Assembly (NCBI GenBank): GCA_030620095.1
Contig: JAUTXW010000058.1
Location: 1 to 64,000 of the forward strand
Source of the DNA: Kuschelorhynchus macadamiae
Lineage: Eukaryota > Arthropoda > Insecta > Coleoptera > Curculionidae
Length of the DNA: 64,000 bases
Reading direction: 5' to 3'
Below are positions 33,350 to 44,000 of the stretch, one piece after another. Position 1 is the stretch's first letter; each line of letters opens with the position of its first letter. The notes below the pieces were generated by a model, which was not told the origin of the DNA, did no database searches, and worked only from the letters and a program-made list of their open reading frames with translations. Position numbers and translations under genes: made by a program.

Positions 33350-36300
33350 ATCTTATTTTCAATTGTAGAATAGCCTTTTTAAATATTGAAACGGAGTTTT
33401 CTTATAACTTGTATTTTGAAGTAACTAAAAAACCACATAAATCCTACCGTTACCACATATAACTTGACTTGACTTTTTTAAATTTACATTCTATTATTCG
33501 ATTACGTTCTAGTATTAAAATTAATTCTGAGACAAATTGCCTTATCACTCTTAGTCTCTTCATGGTTTCCAAAGTACTGAAACTACTTTATACTGATATC
33601 GATATCGCTCCCCTCCCGGCTACAAAAATAAAGCATTATAAGTACACCATAATTCGCAATTTATGTCTCAACAAATACTCCCCAAAACGGTGCACTATAT
33701 CTATAAAGTCCACGGGATATAAAATTTGTAAAATTATGCAATAAATAAAATAGTACTGTACTAGGTCAGTGTCGCTGAAGAAAATACTTTGGAGCAGTTA
33801 CTATAGTTAGCTATACCCTGTAAACTTTTTACAATATATGGCCATTTTTTAAATGTTAACTACAGATTATACAAGAAACATTAAAAAAATCTAAAAAATA
33901 CCTAAAACTAGTATTTAACAATCTATATTTTCCAGACATTTTCATAGGATTTTTTTTTATTATTTCTATATGTAGAATAGCTTTCCTGATATTTGAACGG
34001 AATTATATGTTTAAATTAAAAACTACATGAAACTACACTCTTACCACAAATCGCTTGGCTTGATTTTCTTAATTTTTCTAAATTTTACCCGATTAGGTTC
34101 CAGTATGCTCTATTAATTCCGAGATTTATTCTTTTATCACCCTGAGTCTATTCATGGTTTTCAAACCACTGAAACTGCTTTAGACTGATACCGATATCGC
34201 TCCTCTCCAGACAAAAAAATAAACGCTTTATGAAAACACCATTAATTCGCAATTTATGTCCCAACAACGCCCTAATTGGTATCACAAATAATACTGCACC
34301 CTTTCGCGGTTCTTTGATTTCAGTTTAAATATACGATCTGCACGACCCTTTTAAATCAAATGACATAAGATATCGTAGATCAATAGGGTCGCAGGAATTT
34401 ACTGATTCAAAGATTCCAAATTGAATATATGGGTGAACTATTTTCGCTGATTCCGAAAAATGGATTTGGCTCATCTGTAAATGATAAATATTAAGCTGTT
34501 AAAAGAATTTAACCTTATAAACTTTTTGTAAGTATCTCAAAATTTGAGGCTAATAATATTACGTCAAATAAAATAATAATAGTAATACATGTTTTACATT
34601 AAACCAAAAAATGTCTGGTAGTTCGCTAATAGATCGGCCGTTATACCACTTTATCAAAGTTTACTGTGTTTACGGTGCTCTATACCTGACTTTTCTAGAG
34701 ATTGCAAATTGGAAAATTAATTAATTTGTAATTCATAGAATGTTTTTTAATATTTTATATGTAGAATAGCCTTTTCAAATATCGGAACGAAGTTTCCGGC
34801 TACCCGGTATATTGGAGTAACTTAAAAATCACACGAGAGCGTACCGTATCGCTCGATTTAATTTTCTTAAATCTACATTTTCTTACTCAAACGCCTAAAA
34901 CCACTTTGTTCTAATATCAATATCGCCCCTTCCCAGGCAACAAAAATAAAGCGTTATAAGAAAAAAACATTAGTTTGCAATTTGTGTCCCAACAGACTAA
35001 TATACTAACTCTCCTGCTGTTATCAGAAATAACATTAGACCCATTGGAGATTCATTGAAAATTGAAAAGTTTAACCTCCCCTCACGCCATCCCCAGAAGA
35101 CGAAAAAAGTTTAAATAATCCAAAAAAGTAGAATTGTTGGTTCGTACACATGCAACTGGCAAATTTTGAACTCGAGATATTAGTTCATACTAAGACCTTT
35201 TGAATACTTTGTATATTTAAGAAACTTAAAAACCACATGAAAACATACTGCTACACAGGCCGCTTGACTTGGTTTCCTTAACTCTACATTTCCTTGCTCC
35301 TTAACTTTCCAGTATATATAATTAAGTGTCTTATCGTCCTACAGAAGTCTCATCACGATTTCCAAAGCACTGAAACTATTTTACACTGATATCGATATGT
35401 CTCCTCTCCAGGCACAAAAAATAAATCGCCGTGAATACACCATTAATTCGCAATTTGTGTCCCAACAATCACAAATATCACAAATAATTCTACACCCTTT
35501 CGCGGCTTATTGATTTCAGTTCAGATGTACGATCTGGGCGATGCTTTTAAATCAAACGGCATAAAATATCTTAGAACAATAATACAGACAGAGAAATTTA
35601 CTGATTTGAGAAATCCAAATTGAATAGAGATAATATTCACTGATTCCGGACAAAAGATTACGCAAATCTGTAAATAATGTATATTCTACTGTTAAGCATA
35701 ATTCAACGTTATAGGTTTGTTTTTAAAAGTTTAACTCCTCACGACACCACTAAAAGAGATGGAAAAAGCTTAGAGAATCAAAAAAAGTAGATTTGTTGGT
35801 ATCTACGTATGCAGCTGGCAAATTTTAAACTGCTTAACTTTACCAGTGTGTGCTCAACAAATTAGTTCATCCTGAGAATTTTTGGACACCCCGTATATAT
35901 GTTTAGCTTAACAAGCACACAAAAACATACCTTTACGCAAACTGCTTCTTAATTCTACATTTCCTTGCTCGGTGAGTTTCCCGTATATTCAATTTATTCC
36001 CTTATCATCCTGAATAAGTCTCATCATGATTTCCAAATCACTGAAACTATTTTATACTGATATCGATATCGGCTCTCTCCAGGCAAGGAAAGTAGAACGC
36101 CATGAAAACACCATTAATTCGCAATTTGTGTCCCAACAAATACTCGCCTATTGATATCACAAATAATACTACATCCTTTCGCGGTTCATTGATTTCAGTT
36201 TAGATATAGGATCTGCACGACCCTTTCAAATCAAACGGCATAAGATATCTTAGAACAATAGGGTCGCAGGCATTTACTGATTTGGGGATTCCAAATCGAA

Positions 36301-39300
36301 TACAGGAGTGAGTTGTATTCGCTGATTCTGGACAATGTATTTGGCACATCTGTAAATGATAAATGTTAAGCCGTTAAAAAAAATCATAGTTATCATTTTT
36401 TAATTTGAGGATAATAATATTACGTAAAATAAACCTATCAAACCTTATTAATTAAAAAATGCATTGATTTAAACTCCACGTAGTTTTTACTGTATTTCAT
36501 ACCGGTGGATCACCGCGGAAATATGTCGATTATTGCCACTTCTGATAACTTCTCTTCTTAAGACGTTATTTAATATTTCTATATCTAAAATAGCCTTTTT
36601 ATATTTTATTAATTGGAATGAAGTTTCCGGATACCTTGTATACTGGAGTAACTTAGAAACCACATGAAAACTTACCGCTGACATAATTTTCTTAAATCTA
36701 CATTCTCTTACTCGATTACGACCCAGTAACCAATTCCGAGATTAATTTTCATATCACGCTGAGTTTTCATGGTTTCCAAACCACTGAAACCAGTTATTAC
36801 TGATATTAATACTGCCCCTTATAGGCAACAAAAATTAAGCGTTAAAAAAACCATTAATTCGCATTTTTTGTCCCAACAATTGCCAATGCAATATTTGTGA
36901 TACCAACTCCCCTGCTTGTATTACAAATAATTCTAGACGATTCATTTAAAATTTAGAAGTTTAACCCCCTCAGGTCGCCCCCAGAAGAGATGAAAAAATT
37001 TTAATCAATAAACAAAATTAGATTTGTTAGTTCCTACACATGCAACTAGCAAATTTTAAAGTATTTAACTTTATCAGTATTCGAGATATTAGTTCATATC
37101 TTTTGGACACCCTGTATTTTTGAGGAACTGAATATGAAAAACTACTGCTACACAAACCGCTTGACTTGGTTTGCAATTAAGTGCCTTATCGTCCTGCAGA
37201 AGTCTCATCACGATTTCCAAACCACTGAAACTATTTTACGCTGATATCGATATGGCCCCTCTCCAGACAAGAAAAGTAAAGCGCCATGAAAACACCATTA
37301 ATTCGCAATTTGTGTCCCAACAAAATACTCCTCTGTTTGTATCACAAATAATACTACACACTTTCGCGTCTCAGTGATTTCAGTTCAGATATACGATCTG
37401 CTTAATCCTTTTAAACCAAACGGCATAAAATATCTTAGAACACTAATAAGTTCACAGGATTTGAGGAACCCAAATTGAAAATGTATGAACAATATTGACT
37501 GATTCCGGACAACATCTGTAAATATTATATATAATATATATTAAGCTGTTAAAAAAATGAAAAAAACTACAAGAATCAAAAAAAATTGTTTTGTTAGTCT
37601 CTTCACAGCTGACAAATTTTAAACTGTTTAACTTTACCAGTGCTCGACATGTTAGTTCATGCTGAGAATTTCTGGACACCCCGTATATCTGATTAGCTTA
37701 ACAACCACACGAAAACATACTGTGACACAAACCGCTCGACTTGGTTTCCTTAATTCTACATTTCCTTGCTCGGTAAGTTTTCAGTATATTCAATTAATTC
37801 CCTTATCGTCCTGAATAAGTCTTATCATGATTTCCAAATCACTGAAACTATCGATATCGCCTCCCTCCAGGCAAGGAAAATAAAGCGCAATGAAAACACC
37901 ATTAATCCTCAATTTAAGTCCCAACAAATACTCTTCTATTGATATCACAAATAATACTACATCCATTCGCGGTTCATTGATTTCAGTTTATATATAGGAT
38001 CAGCACGACCCTTTTAAATCAAACGGCATAAGATGTCTTAGAACAATAAGGTCGCAGGCATTTACTGATCCAATCCCGAGATTAATTTTCATATCGCTCT
38101 GATTTCATGGTTTCCAAACCACGGAAACCAGTTATTGCTGATATTAATATTGCCCCTCTTCAGGCAATAAAAATAAAGCGTTAAAAAACCATTAATTCGC
38201 ATTTTTTGCCCCAACAATTGCCAATGCATTATTTGTGATACCAACTCCCTTGCTTGTATTACAAATAATTCTAGACGACTCATTTAAAATTCAGAAGTTT
38301 AACCCCCTCGTGTTGCCCTCAGAAGGGATGAAAAAAGTTTAATCAATAAAAAAAACTAGATCTGTTGGTTCCTACACATGCAACTAGCAAATTTTAAAGT
38401 GTCTAACTTTATCAGTATTCGAGATATTAGTTCATACCTTTTGGACACCCTGAATTTTTGAGGAACTGAACATGACTTGGTTTGCAATTAAGTGCCTTAT
38501 CGTCCTGCAGAAGTCTCATCACGATTTCCAAACCACTGAAACTATTTTACGCTGATATCGATATGGCCCCTCTCCAGACAAGAAAAATAAAGTGCCAAGA
38601 AAAATAAAGCGCTTTGTGTGAACAATATTTACTGATTCCGGAAAATATCTGTAAATAATGAATATTAAGCTTTTAAAAAAATGGAAAAAACTACAAGAAT
38701 CAAAAAAGTAGTTTTGTTAGTCTCTACACAGCTGGCAAATTTTAAACTGTTTTCCAGTGCTCGACATATTAGTTCGTGCTGAGAATTTCTGGACACCCCG
38801 TTTATCTGATTACCTTAACAACCACACGAAAACATACTGTTACCCAAATGGCTCCACTTGGTTTCCTTAATTCTACATTTCCTTGCTCGGTAAGTTTTCA
38901 GTATATTCAATTAATTCCCTTATCTTCCTGAAGTCTCATCATGATTTCCAAATCACTGAAACTATTTTATAATGATATCGATATCGCCTCCCTCCAGGCA
39001 AGGAAAATAATGCGCAATGAAAATACCATTAATCCTCAATTTGTGTCCCAACAAATACTCCTCTATTGATATCACAAATAATACTACATCCTTTCGCGGT
39101 TCATTGATTTCAGTTTAGATATAGGATCTGCAGGACCCTTTTAAATCAAACGGCTTAAGATATCTTAAAACTATAGGGTCGCAGGCATTTACTGATTTGG
39201 GGATACCAAATCCAATATAGGGGTGAGCTCTATTCGCTAAGTAAGGACAATGGATTTCGCTCAACTGCGAATAATAAATGTTGTCAATTTTTTTAGGCAT

Positions 39301-40310
39301 CTCAGAATATGGCACTAATAATATTACGTAAAATAAAGTAATAATAGTAATACATGTTTAACTTTAAACCAAAAAATATCTGTTAGCTCGCGATGCCATA
39401 TGTATGTTTTATTAACTATTATAATTATTGGTAACATGATATTTTAAAATTAGGCAATCTATCCGGTTCCAAACTAGATCAGTGTCGCTAAAGAAAATAT
39501 TTCGGCGTTCAAAAAGGTCTTGATAATTTGTTAGAATATATTGTGGCCATTTATTAATCGTTATTTACGTTAAACGTACGAGACATATCCAAAAACTAAA
39601 ATTTGAAAACCTTGTATCTTGAAAACAGAACGTTCTCGCAGCCATGGCCATAGGGTTTTGTTTTATTATTTCTACAGGTAGAATAGGATTTTCAAATATT
39701 GGAAAACAATTATATTTGAGAAATTTAAGTAACTTAAAAACCCCATGAAACCATGCTCAATCCAATCCCGAGATTTGTTATCTTATCGCAGTGAGTCTAT
39801 TCATGGTTTCCAAACCACTGAAACTACTTTACAGTAATATGTCCCTTCTCGGAACAACAAAAATAAAGAGTTATGAAAACGCCTTTAATTCGCAGTTTAT
39901 GTCCCTACAAATATTCCCTTATTTATATCACAAACAATACCACATCCTTTTGTGGTTCATTGATTTCAGTTTAGATATACAATCTGCACGATCCTTTTAA
40001 CTCAAACTTCAAACATCTTAGAACAATAGGATCGCAGGCATTTAATTCCATTCGAATATAGAGGTGAGCTATAGTAGCTGATTCCTGATAATGGATTTCG
40101 CACATCTGTAAATAATTTAATATTAACCTGTCAAAAAGGATTTAACGTTATCAATTTTTTTAAGGTATCTCAAAACATAAGTCTAATAATATTACGTTAT
40201 ACATAGTACTAATAGTAATACATGTTTTACTTTAAACCAAAAAATATCTGCCAAATTTTCGGTGAGATCTGTCGTTATAATTTTCTACCAAACCTCTTTA
40301 ACTCGCTATA
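33350..40310. repeat. Degenerate repeat array, part 2
   Basis: Twelve copies of the conserved core, recognised by variants of CTCTCCAGGCAACAAAAATAAAG, at about 33610, 34205, 34930, 35405, 36075, 36815, 37255, 37865, 38155, 38570, 38990 and 39845. Spacing is mostly 300-740 bp, much shorter than in part 1. Two subtypes alternate, with CAGGCAACAAAAATAAAG or CAGGCAAGGAAAATAAAG. Shared downstream blocks include CAATTTGTGTCCCAACAA, TTCATTGATTTCAGTTTAGA and TCAAACGGCATAAGATATCT. Short frames inside show no protein family. It ends at the piggyBac-like terminal repeat at 40.31 kb. Confidence 0.85.
34745..39390. repeat. Higher-order repeat of three multi-core units
   Basis: Within array part 2 three successive larger units begin about 34745, 36580 and 38070. 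Units 2 and 3 share the same order of subunits: a core with AAAACCATTAATTCGC followed by CCAACAATTGCCAATGCA, then TTTAACCCCCTC, CATGCAACTAGCAAATTTTA, the CAGACAAGAAAA core, AAAAAACTACAAGAATCAAA and CTGGACACCCCGT. Unit 3 is shorter because of an internal deletion near 38600. Unit 1 shows the same plan but is more diverged. Confidence 0.7.
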
Positions 40311-40626
40311 CTAACGCTAATACCATGGCAAGGTCAGATTTAACTGTTTGTTTTTTTACCATAAATAATTATTTTTAATGGATTTGAACATCATTTATAA
40401 ATAGTTTACAAGTAAAAAATAGTAATATATTATGTTTAAGGAAATTCTTTTAAAATTACACTGAAAACATGACACTGTATATAAGGTATTAAGAAAAAAA
40501 ACGAGACCGTCGGAAAATTTTTGGCACGACATTCTGTAGATTTTAGACACTACCGGTTCTCCCTGTAATAATAGAAATTTATTTTTATTTTTAACAGAAA
40601 AAATTATAGACATGCTTTTAAACCAT

Positions 40627-41760
40627 TACCCAGATAACATCCCCGGATCAGTTTGGATTTTTACCCAACAAGTGCACCAGTGACGCCATGTTCCCGTTGC
40701 TTAGCGACGTCTACTTATCCCTCAATAACAACCACCCCACCGCCTCAGTTTTTTGTGACTATGCAAAAGCCTTTGACTGTGTTAGTCATGAAATTTTGAT
40801 AATCAAGCTGAATTTTTATGGAATCCGGGGTATTTCTTTACATTGTTTTAAATCTTATCTCGGGAATAGGCAACAATTTGTAAGGGCAAATGGTTCTGAT
40901 TCTGATTGTAAATTGATTAAAAGTGAAGTCCCTCAAGGTTCAGTTTTGGGACATATTCTTTTTTTGTTATACGTTAATGATATCACCAACCTAAAAATTA
41001 ATGGAAAAATCTCTCTTTGCTGACGACACAAGCATAACATGAGGTGATTTTAATACAACGTCTTTACATTCTAATATTTCCAACGACCATGTTATGATTA
41101 AGGCTTGGTCCGATTCCAATCTGCTTTGCTTCAATGTGGATAAAACGGTGGCCTTTCCTTATAAGGGGACTTTACAACCACTTTAGGTACTTAACAGCAA
41201 TATTAAATACGTTGAGTCGGTTAAATTACTGGTTTTGAATATAAATAACAACCTAAAATGGTCTAAGCATATTGACACCTTAACTAAAAAACTTTCTACC
41301 GCCTGCTTTGCCATTCGATCACTTTCTAAAGAACTGGATGTGTCTTCTGCCAGACTTACTTATTTCTCTCTATTCGAATCCCATCTCCGCTATCCCTTCT
41401 GGGGCTGCTGTACCACCGAGTAATTTCTTAGTATTTTTAGGCTTCAAAAGAGAGCAATCCGCTATTTGTTTGGCCTAAATAATAGAGCGCACTGCCAATA
41501 CTATTTCAAAATACATGAAATAGTCGCACTGCATTATTTGTTTTACAAACCGCCTGTTTGATAAGAAAACATATAAGCCCATTCCCGGAAAGGCCACAAC
41601 GTATATCCTACCAGAAACTCTAGGCATGACATATACCTTTCCATTCCTTCCACAGAATTGATGAAAAAATCAATTATTTACAACGCCATAAAACTTTACA
41701 ATCATCTTCCATTTCGCTTTGTTCATAAAATTGTAACAATTTTCCTGCGACAGTAAAGCA
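40627..41760 (+). pseudogene. LINE E reverse transcriptase
   Basis: Pieces in order: QITSPDQFGFLPNKCTSDAM, ASVFCDYAKAFDCVSHEIL (motif A Asp), LNFYGIRGISLHCFKSYLGN, SEVPQGSVLGHILFLLYVND (motif B), then after a frameshift SLFADDTSIT with the catalytic A-D-D followed by a stop, NLLCFNVDKT, NLKWSKHIDTLTKKLS, ELDVSSARLTYFSLFESHL and, after further shifts, LQKRAIRYLFGLNNR and the C-terminus with NAIKLYNHLP. Several frameshifts and stops; inactive. Confidence 0.85.
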
Positions 41761-41764
41761 TACT

Positions 41765-41789
41765 TTTGTTTGTTTGTTTGTTTGTTTGT
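41765..41789 (+). repeat. (GTTT)n tail of LINE E
   Basis: Six TTTG/GTTT units at the 3' end of the LINE. Such short repeats are typical LINE tails made during target-primed insertion. Confidence 0.8.
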
Positions 41790-41790
41790 A

Positions 41791-42088
41791 TTAACACACA
41801 TTTCTCACGACTTCTTTATGGACATGATATTTACAAATATATTTCTTGCACTCAAAACATATTATGCCCGTCTTTTTCTGATTTCTTGAATCAATACTAA
41901 CAACGCTCCCCATTTTTTTGCTCCCTTTACCTACACCTTTAGCTAATAGGGGAGCAATCTCTATAGAACCAGAAATGTCTGAAATAATACCGCGTAGCTC
42001 TCTGGATAGAAATGTTTCTTGCGTTTTGCGTTGTATATGGTCTTGAATAAGTTCACGACCTAAAGTTTTTATAAAGGTTCTTTTTATA
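41791..42088 (-). pseudogene. piggyBac-like transposase C-terminal fragment
   Basis: Open on the minus strand from about 42088 to a stop at 41791. It reads RTFIKTLGRELIQDHIQRK, LSRELRGIISDI and ends in a cysteine-rich part, TGIICFECKKYICKYHVHK. This is the order at the end of piggyBac transposases: a helix with L-G-x-E-L, then a cysteine-rich DNA-binding domain. Only the last two pairs of zinc ligands (C-x2-C, C-x2-H) remain; the first cysteines expected before them are gone. The catalytic domain is absent upstream. Confidence 0.6.
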
Positions 42089-42531
42089 AATACTTACCAT
42101 TTTTAAGTAATTCCATTCACCAATTTTGTAACGCTTATACCATAAGAGGGTCAAATTTGACTCGAAACACAAAAATACATGTAAAGACGGTAATAACACG
42201 TGCTTTCGAGGGTCGGTAAATCCCTAACCGATTGAATATTAGTCGAAGTCGCATAAACCGCTTTCTATATTCAGGTAGCGAAAATTTGACTGAATATTCC
42301 ACTCATGTACAAATTTTCCCGTAAGACTGGTGGTGTTTTCGAAAAATTATAGCGGAAATACCACGTCGTCTAGGCAACATGGCGTTTCCACTTACCTGGT
42401 TAGGTGTGGTTACATACCTAACCAAAAAATGAAATCTTGACAATATGAAACCTGCTTTTGAGAGACGCTAGAGTCCCTAGAAACAGATTTTTTTTTAAGT
42501 ATCTTTCAAACATTTTTGAAAAGTTGTCAAT

Positions 42532-42654
42532 ATGAATAATCGCTTTGGGCTAGTTCAAGAAGAGGAAATGGATGAAAATATAATTGGAAGCGAACCAAGA
42601 AACACCGTTAAATCCAAGTTTGTGTTAAATTTGTTACAAAATTCAAATTTCTGA
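42532..42654 (+). CDS. 40-residue peptide, possible transposase N-terminus
   Basis: Starts MNNRFGLVQEEEMDEN and ends after VLNLLQNSNF. The acidic start lying inside piggyBac-like ends resembles the acidic N-termini of piggyBac transposases, so it may be a left-over first exon of a deleted copy. The similarity is only in character; I do not recognise a specific family, and a chance frame is possible. Confidence 0.3.
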   Translation: MNNRFGLVQEEEMDENIIGSEPRNTVKSKFVLNLLQNSNF

Positions 42655-42743
42655 ACTTGAAATAGGTATGTATTTAATATTCAGTTAATAAAGCTTAGTT
42701 TCCCTGTATTTGATTCGTGGAATATTCCTCCTAAATACCATTC

Positions 42744-42852
42744 GTGCTTAAAAATTAATCAGATAATTTTCCACTCATGCGTGTTTTCTCTACAAATTTA
42801 AAATTATAAGAAAACACGCATTCGTGAAAAATTATCGGAAATTTTTAAGCAC
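42744..42852. repeat. Imperfect hairpin
   Basis: GTGCTTAAAAATT on the left pairs with AATTTTTAAGCAC on the right, and inside it ATGCGTGTTTTCT pairs with AGAAAACACGCAT. Together they give a stem of about 45 bp with a few mismatches around an A+T-rich loop. Confidence 0.8.
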
Positions 42853-42929
42853 TCGCGCGCGAAAATCGGTAGGGTGAAATTTGACCCTGCCATGGTACTC
42901 AACGGTTAAGTCTCTCTCAAAAATATGAC

Positions 42930-44000
42930 CCGTAAAATTTTTATTTTTCTGTGAAAAAAATGCAACGTTGATTTGGTTTATTGGAAAAAATATCACACCT
43001 CAGTAATTTAGATTAAAAAATCAGATATTAAAGCCATTAAAAATGTTCATATTTTAAATACATTTTTCTAAATTACTTCAAACGATAACTATATATAAAC
43101 AAATTTATAAAATTAAGTAATAAATCTACTACAAAATTAGATCAGTATTACTAAAGAACATATTTCGGCGGTTAAAAGGGTTGTAACCCGGAAAAAAGAT
43201 ATACCCTATATATACATAACATCTCTAGAAACGTATGCACATCAAAATACTAAAAAGTATTTAAAATTTTAACACTCTGCCTCTTAAAAACAAAATGGTT
43301 TCTAACTTATGTTCATTGGATTTTTTTTTATTTCTAATATAGAATGTAGAATAATTTTTCCAAATATTGTAACAAAATTATATTTGAGTAACCTAAGTAT
43401 TTTAAATCATATTCTTATTACAAACCGCTTAAATTGATTTTCGTAAGTCTACATTTTTTTATCCGATTACGTTTTAGTATATTCAATTAATTTCGAGATT
43501 TATTCTCTTATCGCTCTAAGTCTCTTGAAGGTTTCCAAATCACTGAAACTGCTTTACAATTATATCGATATCGCTCCTCTCCAGGCAACAAAAATAAAGC
43601 GCCATGAAAATACCATTAATTCCTATTTTGTGCCCTAGCAAATACTCCCCAATTGGTATCACAAATAATACTACACCCTTTCGCGCTTCATTGATTTCAG
43701 TTTAGATATGCGATCTGCACGACCCTTTTAAATCAAATGGCATAAGATATCTTAGAACAACAGGATCGCAGGCATTTACTGATTTGGATACTCGAATATA
43801 TGGGTGAACTATATTTGCTAATTCCAGACAATGGATTTGACACATCTATAAATGATAAATATGAAGCCGTTAAAAAGAAGTTAACGTCATTATTTTTTTG
43901 GGTATCTCAAACTTTTAGACTAATAATATTAGGTAAAATATCATAATAATTGTAATACATGTTTCATGTTAAACTAAATTCTTTCGGCGTAATTAGTTAC
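42930..44000. repeat. Degenerate repeat array, part 3
   Basis: One unit of the family, resuming after the piggyBac-like remnant. It includes the GCAACGTTGATTT block, the TAGATCAGTATTACTAAAG block near 43137 and a core at about 43570 (CTCTCCAGGCAACAAAAATAAAG), then the ACGACCCTTTTAAATCAAAT block. Confidence 0.8.

Larger units (their letters stand above)
40600..41789 (+). mobile_element. LINE E fragment (CR1/Jockey group)
   Basis: A 5'-truncated LINE on the plus strand, starting about 40600 in the fingers of its reverse transcriptase and ending with a (GTTT)n tail at 41765-41789. The tail directly touches the stop codon of the piggyBac-like fragment on the other strand. Confidence 0.8.
40311..42909 (-). 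mobile_element. piggyBac-like remnant with LINE E inside
   Basis: A terminal repeat containing TACCATGGCAAGGTCAGATT at 40312-40345 has an inverted counterpart (TACCATGGCAGGGTCAAATT on the minus strand) at 42869-42905, followed by TTAA (42906-42909), the piggyBac target. Between them lie the C-terminal end of a piggyBac-type transposase on the minus strand, LINE E, and a third copy of the terminal repeat at 42129-42163. The whole interrupts the degenerate repeat array. That the outer pair belongs to one original element is inference. Confidence 0.5.
42129..42909 (+). mobile_element. Short piggyBac-like derivative (MITE-like)
   Basis: About 780 bp between an end reading TACCATAAGAGGGTCAAATT and an inverted end that reads TACCATGGCAGGGTCAAATT on the minus strand, with TTAA at the right edge. 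It contains a small frame (42532-42654) and an internal hairpin (42744-42852). Most likely an internally deleted copy of the same family as the neighbouring fragment. Confidence 0.55.

Noticed and set aside
33220..40000. Short frames in the repeat array (for example SLFMVSKPLKLLYT) as a conserved protein
   Set aside because: The similar peptides arise because the DNA is repeated. Frames are interrupted differently in each copy, with no sign of protein-level selection.
17390..44000. CRISPR-like or other direct-repeat defence array
   Set aside because: Units are hundreds of bases to 2 kb long, diverged and without short unique spacers, and the genome is eukaryotic.
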